Origin: Cycas panzhihuaensis | Taxonomy: Eukaryota > Cycadophyta | Assembly (NCBI GenBank): GCA_023213395.1 | Contig: CM041465.1 | Coordinates: forward strand, 184,023,741-184,087,740 | DNA: 64,000 nt | Direction of reading: 5' to 3' | Part shown: positions 34,871 to 46,767 of the stretch, piece after piece | Layout of the letters: each line of letters starts with the position of its first letter | Numbering within the stretch: position 1 is the first letter of the stretch | The notes under the pieces: model-generated | The model's database searches: none | The model's input: the letters and a program-made list of their open reading frames with translations, nothing else | What the model was told of the DNA's origin: nothing | Translations under genes and position numbers: made by a program

Positions 34871-35373
34871 AAGTAAAACCCATGTTTTCCAGACAACCCT
34901 ACTAATTTTAGATGAAGAGCAAACCTTGACCATACCTCCAGAATGTATATTGGCTACCAAACAAACTATCTCCGAAATTAGTCCATTTTAGAATATTTAA
35001 TACAATGGGTAGGCTGCAAATCTAACGAATTAACTTGGGAATTTGATGATTTTATCAAGAAGCACCCGCATCTCAAATACCTTGAGGACTCAACACCTCA
35101 GAGGGGCAGACCTCTTACAAAACGCATCTTACTAAGTTATATAATACACTATTATAGAGAGAGTTATTAAGAGGTTAAGAGATAAAGTTAATTATAGAAC
35201 TCTATGCATGAGCCCAAAAGATAGCCTATGGTATGCAAGGCTACTATACTATCCAATACGATATAAGGTCACTTAGGCCACTAATAAGATTGTATGAAAA
35301 GGATCCCTCTTTTTCTACATAAGGATCATAGATTGTAAATAATGGTTAACTTGATGTTACTTTTATAAAGATT
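34871..35373 (+). pseudogene. Chromovirus tail copy B
   Basis: Collinear with copy A; about nine in ten bases agree by eye. The IPPECILATKQT block is readable at 34935-34971, and the chromodomain follows in another frame with Trp/Asp positions kept. A purine run GAGGGGCAGACC follows near 35100. The TATA-like box is changed to CTACATAAGGAT at 35315-35326. Confidence 0.7.
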
Positions 35374-35387
35374 ATGCTATGTTTGTA

Positions 35388-35430
<43 letters not shown>

Positions 35431-35635
35431 GTATGTATATATACACACATATGTATGTGTGTGTGTGTGTGTGTATGTATATGTATATGGGTTTATGCTA
35501 TATATGTATATATGTATATATTTGTATATGTGTGTGTGTGTGTGTATATATATATACACATATATATCTGTGTGTGCGTATGTATATATGTATACATATA
35601 TGGATTTTGTATATATACATACATATGTGTATGTA

Positions 35636-35718
<83 letters not shown>

Positions 35719-35832
35719 ATGTGTGTGTGTGTGTATGTGTATGTATGTGTACATATGTGTGTGTATGTATATATGTGTGTGTGTATGTATGTGTATATAT
35801 ATATACATACATACATGCACACACACATATAT
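35374..35832. repeat. Compound TA/TG microsatellite between tail copies B and C
   Basis: TA, CA/TG and TATG blocks with a pure TA core near 35647-35700. Confidence 0.95.
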
Positions 35833-36335
35833 AATTAAAACCCATGTTTATTAGATAACCCTACCATTTTTAGATGAAGAGCAAACCTTGACCATACCTC
35901 CAGAATGTATACTAGCTACCAGACAAACTGTCTTTGGAATTGGTCTATTTTAGAATATTTAATACAATGGGTAGGCTACAACTCTGATGAAGTAACTTGG
36001 GAATTAGATGATTTTATCAATAAGCATCTGCATCTCAAATATCTCGAGGACTTAACACCTCAGAGTGGGGGACCTCTTACAAAACTTCTCTCGCTAAGTT
36101 ATATAAAACACTCTTATACAAAGAGCTATTAGGAGGTTAAGAGATAAGGTTAATTATAGAACTTCATGCATGAGCCCATAAGCTAGTTAATGGTATGCAA
36201 GGCTGCTATGCTGTCCAATACAATATAAGGTCACTTAGGCCACCAATAAGATTACATACAAAGGACCTACTTTTGTCTATATAAGGGTCATAGATTGTAA
36301 AAGATTATTAGCTTGATGTTATTTTTGTAAAGATT
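35833..36335 (+). pseudogene. Chromovirus tail copy C (best-preserved chromodomain)
   Basis: The 75-codon open frame 35905-36132 contains ILEYLIQWVGYNSDEVTWE followed by LDDFINKHLHLKYLEDL. This is a clear chromodomain with its aromatic and acidic positions (EYL, W, Y, TWE). The upstream IPPECILATRQT block lies in a different frame, so the frameshift is shared with copies A and B. PPT-like AGAGTGGGGGACC (36061-36073) and the TATA-like CTATATAAGGGT (36278-36289) follow. The segment is cut by microsatellite on both sides. Confidence 0.78.
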
Positions 36336-36356
36336 ATGTCGTGTATGTATGTATAC

Positions 36357-36412
<56 letters not shown>

Positions 36413-36450
36413 GTATGTATATACATACATACATACATACATATATATAG
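36336..36450. repeat. TATG/(TA)n/GTAT-ATAC microsatellite
   Basis: A TA core followed by GTAT and then ATAC units, forming a near-perfect inverted repeat at 36401-36441. It truncates the copia RNase H fragment to its right. Confidence 0.95.
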
Positions 36451-37299
36451 TGAATAGAGCTATCATTAGATAAATTGTTGATGAGGTTCTATGTACTTAG
36501 TTCTAGAATAAGTGATAGGATTAGTAGTAATAGATATAACACCTTTATTATTAACTTTAATTTGAATGGAAGAATTTAAAGATAAACCAATGTTATTTAT
36601 TTAAGATTTAATCCATAAGTTTTCCTAACATCTTTTATTAAAGCATAATATTTAACCTCAATTATAAAAAGAGTAAGATATTATATTTTTTTACTTATCC
36701 AAGTGATTAGAGCATAGCTGAGAAAGAAAACATACCTAATTATTAATTTTCTTTCATCAATCTCTCCAACCCAATCAAAATCTATAAAAATAATTAGTTC
36801 AAGATTAAATTTATTATAATTATATCCACAAGGCCATAGTAGATGGCACCTTGATGATATCACAAAATTATTTTGATTCTTTTATAGTGTTAGTTATGTA
36901 ACTTTTGTATGTATTTAGGACATAAAGTATCTATATAAAATATATTAGTATGATTATAGATTAGATAAATTAAGCTTCTAACTAACTATTAATGCAAAGT
37001 TACATCAATTAAAGGGGATTTATAATTAATAATAAGTTTAACTCTAGATTATAAAAGAGTCAAGGCTAACTTACAAGTTTTCATATTAAATCTTTTAAGT
37101 AAGTCTAATATATATTTTGGTTGAGATATAAAAATTATTGATTCAATTTAATAAACTTGAAGACTAAGAAAATAATGAAGTAGACCTGCGTTAGTTATTT
37201 CAAATTTTAATAGTAAAATATTTTAATTTTAAAATTACAAGAAGTAATGACCTAATAATAATGATATCATCAATATATAAAATTAGAAGAGTGACATCC
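36451..37299 (-). pseudogene. Copia RT (C-terminal part) and RNase H
   Basis: The RT active site LILYIDDIIII is present (aspartates within 37266-37277), followed by STKIYIRLT-type sequence where SQPKYI..LL is expected. The RNase H shows YYGLVDI, LELIIFIDFDWVGEIDER, IIRYVFFLSYALITWISKK and the terminal RTKYIEPHQQF, all classic copia blocks. Frame shifts and stops break it. It continues the RT at 43648-44100 on the far side of LINE copy 2. Confidence 0.82.
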
Positions 37300-37308
37300 T
37301 TATTTTCT
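37300..37308. repeat. Target-site duplication of LINE copy 2 (left)
   Basis: TTATTTTCT, repeated at 43639-43647, directly flanking LINE copy 2 within the copia RT sequence. Confidence 0.8.
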
Positions 37309-37399
37309 TTTTTTTTTTAGTATGGGTTAATTAATATGGGGGATTAGAAGAGGACCTCAACCCCTTTACAAGATCTACTAAACTAGCCTTTTAGTTATG

Positions 37400-40300
37400 T
37401 CGTGACAAGCCTAGGACCTAGCTATGAAGGAACCCAAGTCTAATATATCTGTTAAAACCCCTCATCGTGATAAGCCCAATGGCTAGCTATTTGAATCATG
37501 TTGTCTATCAGCTATATCCATCTGAGGAGCTAACTCTAAATCCATACCACTATTCATTCCTTCTAAATCCTTCCTAACTAGGCCCAAAATTTCATAAGGG
37601 ATCATATACCTCTAAACCTTACTTCTTTTAAATTTGACCCCTCAATTAGCTAATCCATCTGCCACCCTATTACCTTCCTTGTATATATGTAACACCTAAA
37701 CATTTGCTATACTTTGGAGATTCGTCTTGACATCGTCAATTATGGCTTTGTATCTCTAGTCAGGCTTTGTCTCTCCTCTTATTAATTTAAGCACATTCAA
37801 CGAGTCCCCTTCTAAGATTACTCTATCATGTCCCTCCCAAGAGATGAGATCCAAGGCTTTAACCATCACATTTAGCTTGACTCTGTGACTAGTTTAGATG
37901 TTGTAATAATCTGTGAAGGACCAGATTAACTTCCCTTTGTCATTTCTGCATACCTCTCCTCCCCCTGCTTCACCAAGGTTACCTTTCCCTTAGGGGAGGG
38001 CACCATTTGCTCTATCTTTTATGAGTCCTATTTATTTTAAAATTCCTCAAACCCCACCTCTCAAGGATCTCCCTTTTCTCATAGCTAATGGGATATTCTT
38101 CCTCTTCCTTTAAAGTCTCTCTTAAACTTATAGTGATTAACCCATGGAACTTAAGTCTATCGATATGACTATCTTGGAAGATTCTTCTGTTCCTCTCTTT
38201 CCATAAGTTCCACATCAGCATAGGAAGAGCAATTGTCCATATGAACCTAAGGGATCTACATCTAAAGGGACTTTTCCATGAGGCAGCTAAGTCCTCCACA
38301 TTACCCAAGAGGACCTACTCTACTCCAAAGCTACTCTAAATGAGCTTCCATACCTCCTTGGAAAAGGAGCAATGCAGTAGGATATGATCAAGGGACACTT
38401 CCTCTTTCTAGAATATGATGCATCTATTTGCTATTGAGAAGCCTCTTTTCCTTAAATTATCCAATGTCATAATCTTGTTCTTAAGGCATAGCTACCAAAA
38501 GATGGCTACCTTAGGGATTAAGCCCATTTTCCATATCCCTCCAAGCAAATTAGTATTCTTTAAACCATTTTTGGAAATTTCTAATAGGTAGCTAGATTTC
38601 ACTGAACAATCCCCATAAGGGATTAGGGGCCAGATCATGGAGTCCACCCTAAGGTATCTAAGAATATAATTTTTTCCTAGCTCACATCTGAAATTTTCAA
38701 TCTGCTCCTCTATTACATGTTCAATAGATAAATCATCAAAGGACTTCTATTTCTTTGTTCCCCCTTAGGTTTCCCAATAGTTCTTGACCTTCCTACCATA
38801 TAGCCTTTCACAGGTACCCTAGAGAGGACCAATATCGAGTCTTTTGTTCCATTATGGTTGTCCAATCTAAACATATTATCAAAGGTTAAACCTCTCCCCA
38901 TCTCCCAAGCACCATTGGACTCCCATCACCAACATCTTCCTTGCATAGGTAAGGCTTCTCCATATCACAAATCCATGCTTACCCGATAGATCATCACTTA
39001 GGTAATGTCTATCTCTTAGATATTTTTTAGTGACTCTCATGCACTATAAGTTTTTATCCTTCTTGGTTACTTTCCATCCTAGCTTAGCCACCAAATCCTT
39101 GCTAAAGTAGGCAATGTTTTTAATGTTCAGACCTCTAAACCATTTAGGGAGGCAAACTTTCTCCTAAGCTACTAAGTGAAGTATGTCCCTCTCCTTAACT
39201 CCTGATCATAGAATCCTCTTTTCAATGGACTCTAAGATATTGATCACCATTACTAAACACATAAACAATGACATCATATAAGTTAGGAGACTCTAAAGGA
39301 AAGCTATCAATAGCTATAGTTTTCTAGCTTAGCTAAGGAGTACTCCCTTCCAACTAGCTAATTTTCTTTGCACTCTATTAACAGTCAAGTTCCATAGGTC
39401 CTTCTCCATTCTGCCCACAAAGAGAAGCATCTCAAGGAATAGAGTTAGAAGCTTTCTTATAGATATTTTGAGAATCTTATTGATTGCTATTTGTGTTCTC
39501 TCCATAGTGTTTATAAAATATATGTTGCTCTTGTTGAGATTTATCCTCTAGTTCATCACAGTCTCTAACTTTTCAAGCTCCTTCTTTATAGCTTTGGCTT
39601 TCATGACATCAACCCTCCTTGGTAGGATATTGTCATTCATAAAATGGTGGTGGACTATATTATCCACCCCAAAAGTAGGTTTGAGCCCCACAGTCTTACT
39701 ATCCTTCCTAGCCTTCTCTATAGACCTTGCCGGCAATTTTGCCACAATGATAAATAGATACAAGGCAAGGGATCCCCTTGCCTCAGTCCCCTAAAGCCTA
39801 GAAAGAAGGTTGTCAAGGTGCTATTAACTATTATAGAAAACTTCAATTTTTTAATACAGCTCTTTATCTAGTTTCCCCAATAATCTCTAAAGCTAAAAGT
39901 TTTGATACGATCAGTCAAATAATCCCATGATACTCTATCATAGGCCTTGGAGAGATCAATTTTAACTATCATCCCATGCTTCTTCTTTTGGGAAGTTGAA
40001 TGGATAGTCTCATGAACCACAATGCTACCATCCAAAATATGTTTGCCATTGACAAAACTGTCCTGATTAGCTAATATGATCAAAGGGAGGGTGTTCATAA
40101 GTCTATGATCCAGAATCCTTAATAGGATTTTGTATTTTATATTGCAGAGACTAATGGGTTTATAGTCCTCCATCCTTTTTGCATCTTCCTTCTTTGGAAT
40201 CAAGACCAAGAAGGTAGCCTGCTATTCTCTATGATTTTTTCCATTCATAAAAAATTTAGTAATAACTTCTTCAAGGTCCTCTTTGATAATGTCCCAATAT

Positions 40301-41448
40301 TCTTGGAAAAATCTAAGGGGAAACCCATCAAGACCTGATGCTTTCTCTTTTTTCATACTAAAGACTACTCTTTTAATCTCTTCCTACGTGATGGAGGATT
40401 CCAAGACTCTATTTTTGTCTTCTCCTGTGATTTTTGGGATTAGATCTAGAACATCTCTCTTATCTCCCCTATCGTGACATCCAAGTTCACTAAGCATATA
40501 TTTAAAGTAATTCACCACCACTTCTTTTATATCTCTTTAGTCTAAGATTTCCTCACCATCTTTATTAACCAATACCTTAATTTGGTTTTGGGGTCTGTGT
40601 TTAAGTGTGTTCATGCGAAAGAATTTTGTATTTCTATCACCCTTGGCTAGCTAAAGGGCCCTAGACTTTAATTTCCAGTAGATTTCCTCCTTTAGAAGGA
40701 TTCCTTCCAGTTTAGAGAGAAGCTCTCTCTCAATTTGATCTAGAGTCTGAGATCTCCCTTCCTCTTTGATTTTCAACTCTACCTCCTTAAGCTCCTTCAG
40801 GTTCTTACTCTTTCTTTTAAAAATATTTTCATAGGTTCTGATGTTCTAATCTTTGACCTGACATTTTTCCTAATTCAACTTTTTAGAGAACCTTAGCATA
40901 GCACATCCTTCCTTAGGTTTTTTCCACCATTCTTTTATCAGCTCTTGAAGACCTGGGTCTTTAGTCCACATGAGGTCAAAGTAAAATGGGCCATCCATAT
41001 GTCTCTTATTATCAACAAATCCTAGCACCAAAGGAGAATGTTCTAAAACCATATTAAGTATAGCCTCTAATGATATATTCCTATACTAGCTAGCCCAAGC
41101 ATAGTTTATTAGGATTCTATCTAATTTAACTTGAATATGATTAGGTCCCAGTCTTCTATTGGACTAAGTAAACTTTGATCCCCTTAAGGTAAACATCCAT
41201 CATTCCCCCCTTCTGCATGAATTCCCCTAAGTACTCCATGCTCTTTGTCCAACTTCCCTGACCACCTTTCTTTTCTTTAGGGGACATGGCTATATTAAAA
41301 TCTCCAATAATTAGCCAGGGTCCCTTCCAGTCTTTATAGGCTTCCAGCATCCTATCCTACAAATCTCCATATAAGTTCTAAAATCCCTAACCATTCTATA
41401 TTTTGATGGGGCATTTATACTATGAATATTTCAGGAGGTGAGTTTCAT
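37400..41448 (-). pseudogene. LINE copy 2 ORF2
   Basis: The endonuclease starts at 41448 (MKLTS, then a stop where copy 1 has Trp), with PWLIIGDFNIAM near 41310 and an EHSPLVLGF end near 41045. RT has [20 protein letters not shown] near 40170 and VKIDLSKAYDRVSWDYL near 39960. The active site reads HHHFMNDN: the first catalytic aspartate is Asn at about 39632-39637. The zf-RVT part and a W-rich linker (ALPMLMWNLWKERNRRIF) lie at 38540-38010. RNase H (37990-37640) keeps LEGDSLNVLKLIRGE and EGNRVADGLAN. Stops are scattered throughout. The end coordinate is approximate. Confidence 0.85.
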
Positions 41449-41459
41449 TATACTGCCCC

Positions 41460-42762
41460 CTACTTCCTCATATCTCATCATTTCTTATTTCTTGTTCTCG
41501 GGCCCAAACCCCCTCCATCCCTAATGGTTCATTGGCTCCCTTGGTCAATCTGTGAGGTTGCTTCCCTTTCTTGCACCAGCCTTAATGGGGGTCTATTGAC
41601 CCTCTTTTCACTCCCAAAGTTTGGGCCCTTAATCTGTTTTGGTTCCTTGTACTTCTCTTGAATGCCCTTGATTTTCCATATCTTCTTAGTTTTTACTTAT
41701 CTTCATTATGAGAGGTAGGCTCCTCCCTTAATAGAATCTTCTCACCTTTGTTGGTTGTATCTATTTCTACCATGTATATCTAGGATTAAGTTGGAGTCAG
41801 AGTCCTCCTAGCCTCCTCTTTCTCTTCTTCCTTCCCAATTTTAAAGAGGGTATCTTTATCTTCTAGATTTAACACCTTTCTAGCCTCTAAATGATCTTCT
41901 TCCAAACTCTTCATGACCTCAGGCTCACCTGAGTGTCCAACTTATTTTTCATTGTCTTCTCCCTTATCCATCTAAGGGATTTCTTCACTCTCTTTCTTTT
42001 ATTCTCCTTGGTACTTTTAAGGCAAATGGCCTAGACACTTATATTTTAGACATCTTACATTATCAAGTTCATATACTAACTTTTGCTCCTTACTCTAACC
42101 TTCACTATCTATTTTCACCTATTCAAGAAGAGGTCTATCCATCCTGGCCAAGGCACAAAATCTGGCATTCACAAGCCTATTTCTATTTCTAGTTATTGAA
42201 TCCACTGCTAGCAGAGGGCCTATAACCTTTGCTATCCCCCTTATAACATTCATGTCCCATGCATGTAAGGGGAAACTAGGAAGTTGGACCCAAAAAGGAA
42301 CTTGCTTAATAGATCCCTTCTCTAGATTAAAGTCTAGATGCTACTTCTCTAGGATGACTACTTTTCTCCCATTATCCATGGAGCCTTAAGTAAAACGTTG
42401 ATCATGTCCTCTTAGCATATGAATTTGAAGAGCACACAGCCCTTAGGGAGTGCAACTACCTCTACTGATTCTTTTAATTTCTACCATGTCCCTATCTATT
42501 TCCTGATAGGGTCTATCCCAGGTCTAGGGCCCAAAAAGCATCCTACAAAGCAATTCTCCCAATACTTCTCCATGTGGTCAGATATCCTCTTTGGAATAGG
42601 GATCTTGATTGAGTTCTCCTTTATTATTGGGTTTATGTTAATTAGTTCCTCTACTTCATTCCTTAGGACTTCTAGGTATGATTTCCCCTTATTAAGAGTC
42701 TAATTAGGAGTTTGGTTATATCTGAGGGTTTGATCCAAAGTTAGGTCTTAATTATTTTCCAT
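41460..42762 (-). pseudogene. LINE copy 2 ORF1
   Basis: RNA-binding protein gene starting MENN at 42762. It contains KGKSYLEVLRNEVEELI, INPIIKENSIKIPIPKRISD, MEKYWENCFVGCFLGPRPG and the DUF4283-like VALPKGCVLFKFI. The last part lies where copy 3 has the same blocks. Several frame losses follow. The zinc knuckle region near 42050 is damaged (the second Cys codon is Tyr in DVRCLKYKCLG-type sequence). The C-terminal part is a poorly conserved linker. Confidence 0.75.
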
Positions 42763-43638
42763 ATTTTATAAAGTCTCTATTAATCTTATTTAAAAAACTT
42801 CAAATAGTGCTTTTATTATATAGTTATACGCAACCAAAATTCTTACTTAGTATAACAGGGTTTCTATCATAACCCCTCTAATTCTAAGGTGAGAAAGCCT
42901 TGTCTCCCCACTCTACCTCCAACATTTATCTTGAGGATCATTGCTTGGCCTTAGCTCTCCTCTCTTCTAGATCTAAATTAAACTCTTCTCATAGCTTTGT
43001 TCTTCATTCTCCACCCTGGGAGCACCTCTTATATATTGTAGCCGATCTCCTTTCTTGACACCCAACCTATAAACTTGTAGCTCTTTGCCTCTACTCTAAA
43101 TATGCTCCTCCCTCTATGGTCTAAAGCATAGTAACTCTCCTCCCTAAGATTCTCCAGCTAACCTAGAAATATGATTAACCTTTTGCGCTTTAAGTTTTTT
43201 CAGACTGAGTCCTTCTCATCTCTCATTTTGGTTACCTTCTTGTCTAGACTATGCTTCTCTACATGAAGCACCCTAAACAGGCCTGGATACCCCCTATACA
43301 CTATCCCTAAGCATCTCCTAGATGCCACAGTAGTCCTCTCATACCATCTAGGGTCACTCAAAGGTCCTTTGCACCACCTAAATTTCACAAATATGTGATA
43401 CCAACGAGTGGCCTTCCACCTTGATTTGATCACCATGATCTCCCTAAATTGGTCTTCATACCTCAATAGCTTTTGCATGAGCCATGTGATCCATTTAGGT
43501 GGCTCTATTTTTCCCACTCCTGTGCTCAAAAATATCCTGAATGCCCCCAGAATTATCTTCACCCTCTTCATGCTTAGAAAATCCTAATGCAGTTGTGCAG
43601 AAGGTAACACGTTTGCTCCTTTGAGCTTTCTACCATGA
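42763..43638 (-). promoter_or_regulatory. 5' UTR/promoter region of LINE copy 2
   Basis: Sequence between the 5' duplication and ORF1. Plant L1 elements carry an internal promoter here. It is unlike the corresponding region of copy 3, apart from position. Confidence 0.5.
43200..43571 (-). CDS. Unidentified 123-codon open frame upstream of ORF1 in LINE copy 2
   Basis: It lies in the 5' region of LINE copy 2, about 440 bases before ORF1 and in the same orientation. It starts ATG at 43571 and ends TGA. It is strongly basic and unusually rich in Trp and Arg (KSRWKATRWYHIFVKFRWC, SDPRWYERTTVASRRC) and has no stop. Other frames of this element average a stop every few dozen codons. I do not recognise a family. 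Copy 3 has no matching sequence in its 5' region. It could be an upstream ORF acquired with a different 5' UTR, a host fragment, or chance preservation. Confidence 0.35.
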   Translation of the reverse strand: MKRVKIILGAFRIFLSTGVGKIEPPKWITWLMQKLLRYEDQFREIMVIKSRWKATRWYHIFVKFRWCKGPLSDPRWYERTTVASRRCLGIVYRGYPGLFRVLHVEKHSLDKKVTKMRDEKDSV

Positions 43639-43647
43639 TTATTTTCT
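43639..43647. repeat. Target-site duplication of LINE copy 2 (right)
   Basis: TTATTTTCT, matching 37300-37308. Confidence 0.8.
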
Positions 43648-44100
43648 CTTTTAAAATATAAACTAGGATTATTTATATATTTATTAAAGCTATTTTAAAT
43701 AAGATATTAATTAATTTTATTATACCAAGCTCTGTGGGCTTATTTAAGGCCATATAAAGATTTTTAAAGTTTGTATATTAAGTTAAGATCAGAAATAAAA
43801 TAGGTGGTTGAGTCATATAAATTTCTTCTACTAACTCACCATTTAAGAAAATACTTTTTACATGTACTTGATAGACTTCCCAAGCAAACTTGGCTACTAA
43901 AGATAACGATTTTAATAGTATTCATTTTAGTGATAGCAGCAAAGGTTTCATTAAAGTCAATCTCATCAACTTTGGAAAAATCCTTTGCAGCCAAATGACC
44001 TTTACATTTTTTTACTATACCTTCTAAATTATACTTAGCATGATAAATTCACTTACAACTGACTAAGTTCCTTCTAGGTAGAAGAGGAACTAAGTCCTAA
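43648..44100 (-). pseudogene. Copia reverse transcriptase, N-terminal part
   Basis: The minus strand gives HLAAKDFSKVDEIDFNETFA, AITKMNTIKIVI, YFISDLNLIYKL and KSLYGLK followed by AHRAWYNKIN. These are the hallmark KARLVAKGF...DY.ETFAPV and KSLYGLKQAPRAWY copia RT blocks. The frame stops at the LINE insertion and resumes at 37299. Confidence 0.82.
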
Positions 44101-44599
44101 GTATATTTTTTAATTAAAGAATCATATTCAACATTCATTACTATGTGTCAAACTAGATTTTTATTACCTTATTTAAAAGTTTATAGGTTAGACTACGACA
44201 TAACATTGGTCATAAGAGTAAAGTTAGTCTATAGTTATTGAGATCTATCTTTTTTGGTATGCAAAGGATTATTAGTTTCATATCTAGTAATTATAATGGT
44301 CTTTTGGGCCTATTTTGGCATTTTTTTTAGTATGGGAATTAGATATGGAAGTTTGTAATTCATCAAAAGTTTTATCATAGTCATAAAGAGTCTAATTTTA
44401 AACTTGTTTCTCTAGGTTAATCATTGCCTCTTCATCAATGTTGTTATTAAGCTTATTAGTTATAAAAGTGTCAAGTATAATATCATCAACAAGTAAAGGA
44501 ATTTGAACATAATCAAAACTAGATAAAGAACCATTTTTATCAAACTTAAGATCACGTCTAATAGTAATATTATATGTGATAAGATAAAAATTCTTCTAA
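44101..44599 (-). pseudogene. Copia integrase-RT linker
   Basis: Poorly conserved acidic linker between integrase and RT, including the frame LNNNIDEEAMIN near 44440. No function is assignable beyond position. Confidence 0.45.
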
Positions 44600-45400
44600 G
44601 CTTTACTTTTCTCATTGTAACCAACAAAGATACATTTAGAGATCTATTTTTAATAATTATACCCAAGTAACACTTCTAAAGGCTTTGAAATATTTAATAG
44701 AAGGTTGACTACTTGACCATTTTTCTCAAGGAGTGATATTATTAATTACATTAGTAGGTAACATATTAAGAAAATAGTTTGAGTAGTTTATAACTTCTAC
44801 CCAAAGCTTTAGGTCTAACTATTTTGAGTGTAATATATATTAATCCATTACTACTAAGGTTTGAATCTTTCTTTTTACTATGTCATTTTGTTATATTGTG
44901 TAGGTAACAAAGCGTTAGAATATGATGCTTTTCTTTTTACTTAATTGAACAAATTCACTACTTAAGTATTCTTTGGTATAATTAGTCCTAAGAATCTATA
45001 TTTTAAAATTGGACTAATTTCAACTACAAATTTAAATTTAAGAAACCCATCAAACATTTCACTATATTATTTGATAATAAACATCCAATATTTTCTCAAG
45101 AAGACATTAATAAAAGTGATGAAATACTTCCTTCTAGAGTAAGAACAGACTTGAAAAGGTATATAAATATTAGAATGAATTAGCTGAAGAGGTTTTTTAA
45201 TCATAAATTTTATTTTGTTTGGCCAAGATTCCATGTATTATTTACCTAAAAATTAGGCTTCAAAAACACCATAAATAGTGGACAATTTAGGTAAACCATG
45301 AACCATATCATGTTGTTTTAAAATATGAATCTTTCTATGATTGGTATGATGAAAGTGAGCATGTCACAGTTGACTAATTGGGTTATATTTAGATTTAAAG
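44600..45400 (-). pseudogene. Copia integrase with pre-integrase zinc domain
   Basis: The zinc-binding end reads GHFHHTNHRKIHILKQHDM, VHGLPKLS near 45370-45280. The catalytic core shows PLQLIHSNIY (first Asp lost to Asn), YSRRKYFITFINVFLRKYW and FKFVVE. The C-terminal block SKCIFVGYNEKSKAXK, with IRRDLKFD, matches KCIFLGY..xSKAY and ISRDVxFDE. A TAG or TAA occurs about every 40-60 codons. This clearly places the element in Ty1-copia. Confidence 0.8.
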
Positions 45401-45999
45401 GAAGTAAATGATGCCTCCTTATCTAAGCTAGTTAGGTCTAAATGATTATAGATACTAGTTTTACAATTAATTGGTTTAGAAGCAATTTCTTTAAACATAT
45501 TAAAAGGTTATTTTATTATGAAATCATCTTTCCAAAACTTTACTAGTAGATCTTTTCGAAAGATTTGATATATAGATAATAGGTTTAGCAACAAATCTGG
45601 AACATAAAATTCATTATTAATGGATCCATTTTTTAGAGAAACATTATTACTTCATATGACTTTGAGTTAAGAACCACTACTAAAATATATCTCATCACCT
45701 AAATTAACTCTAGGTTTATATGAGGAGAAATAGTCTTAATGTCATGTCATATGATGGAAAGCACTGGAGTAAAAGATCCAAGAGGGTGAAGATATTATAA
45801 AACTAAAAATGATTGAGGTGGAAGTAATTAAAGAACTACAGGATCTTGATTGATTACTTCTAGATGCTTTCTAGGCCTTAGAAGCTATCTAGTTTCTATA
45901 AATAACTATTATATATCCCTTTTTGTGATAATAAGCATGGGTTTAATTCATATTTTAACTAGTGTTTTTAATGAATTTTTAATTTAAACTTTTAGATTG
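45401..45999 (-). other. Copia gag-integrase spacer (protease region expected)
   Basis: By position this should hold the zinc knuckle and protease. I could not recognise either, so they are either decayed or lost. Confidence 0.4.
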
Positions 46000-46767
46000 A
46001 CTAGGACTATAGTGTACATGATAATTTTGTACTAGATGTTGATTAATAATTCTACATATTCTAGGGTTTAAATTATTAAATTTAGGATTTTGACTAGCAT
46101 GATTTATGGTAGGATCTCTATCATATTTTTGAGGTCTAAAATTATTATATGTTTTTATTGAATTTTGTTATTATTATTTTTGGTTTTAGGTCATTGAGTT
46201 AACCTAGTATGTGAGAAAAGAGTTTATGCAAGATCTTGTATCTCACCATTTTGGATAAGCATTGATTGGTATTAAATTAGTTGATTTATAAACTCATTAA
46301 AAGAAATAATAATATGACTACACTATTGTCTAGTAGTTTTATATTGATTAAAGGTTTAAGGTAATTTATTTATTACTTGATAAACAAGTATATTATTATC
46401 TTTAGAATATATTATAGTGATTATTTTATATTTTTCTATGATAATAGATTTAATATAATCTCTTAAATATGTATTAATTAACTACAAATGAGAGAGATAA
46501 ACTTTAATTCTAAAAAAGTATTCAAACTTAAGGTCATAACTTTTATTTTAAGATAGCAACTTCAATAGAATCTACCCTATCATATTTAGTTTTTAATTTG
46601 TTCCAAACTTTGGCAAGTCCATATGAGTTAGTGAATTGCCTTCGAATGCCAAGGGATAAGGATGTAAGGATGGTTCTTAAAGCACAATCATACTTCATTA
46701 ATGAAGCATTTAGATACCATAAGTTGGGTCTCTTAGTATAGATTGAAGATAAAATAGAGTAAAAAAA
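46000..46767 (-). pseudogene. Copia gag (N-terminus missing)
   Basis: The minus strand reads YLNASLMKYDCALRTIL, SLSLGIRRQF and AKVWNKLKTKYDRVDSIE. This follows the UBN2 gag pattern of W..xDA...L...L......E.WD.L...Y. The sequence begins abruptly at the gypsy element boundary, so the start is missing. I could not find the missing N-terminus with confidence beyond 61787. Confidence 0.55.

Larger units (their letters stand above)
37309..43638 (-). mobile_element. LINE copy 2, probably near full length
   Basis: Bounded by a 9-bp duplication TTATTTTCT and a poly(T) at 37309-37318 (poly(A) on its own strand). It has ORF1, ORF2 and an 870-bp region upstream of ORF1. It is the same family as copies 1 and 3. 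It sits inside the RT of a copia element, so it is younger than that element. Confidence 0.9.
36451..46767 (-). mobile_element. Minus-strand Ty1-copia element, split by LINE copy 2
   Basis: Reading from high to low coordinates, the domains are gag, pre-integrase zinc domain, integrase, RT and RNase H, the copia order. RT is interrupted at 37309-43638 by LINE copy 2. The 3' end is cut by a microsatellite at 36450 and the 5' end by the gypsy element at 46768. No LTR is recognised. Confidence 0.8.

Noticed and set aside
33961-36450. CRISPR-like array (repeat-spacer pattern)
   Set aside because: Units are about 0.5 kb of decayed retrotransposon separated by microsatellites, in plant nuclear DNA; not short repeats with unique spacers.
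43804-43998. Plus-strand 64-codon frame
   Set aside because: It is the antisense shadow of copia RT on the minus strand.
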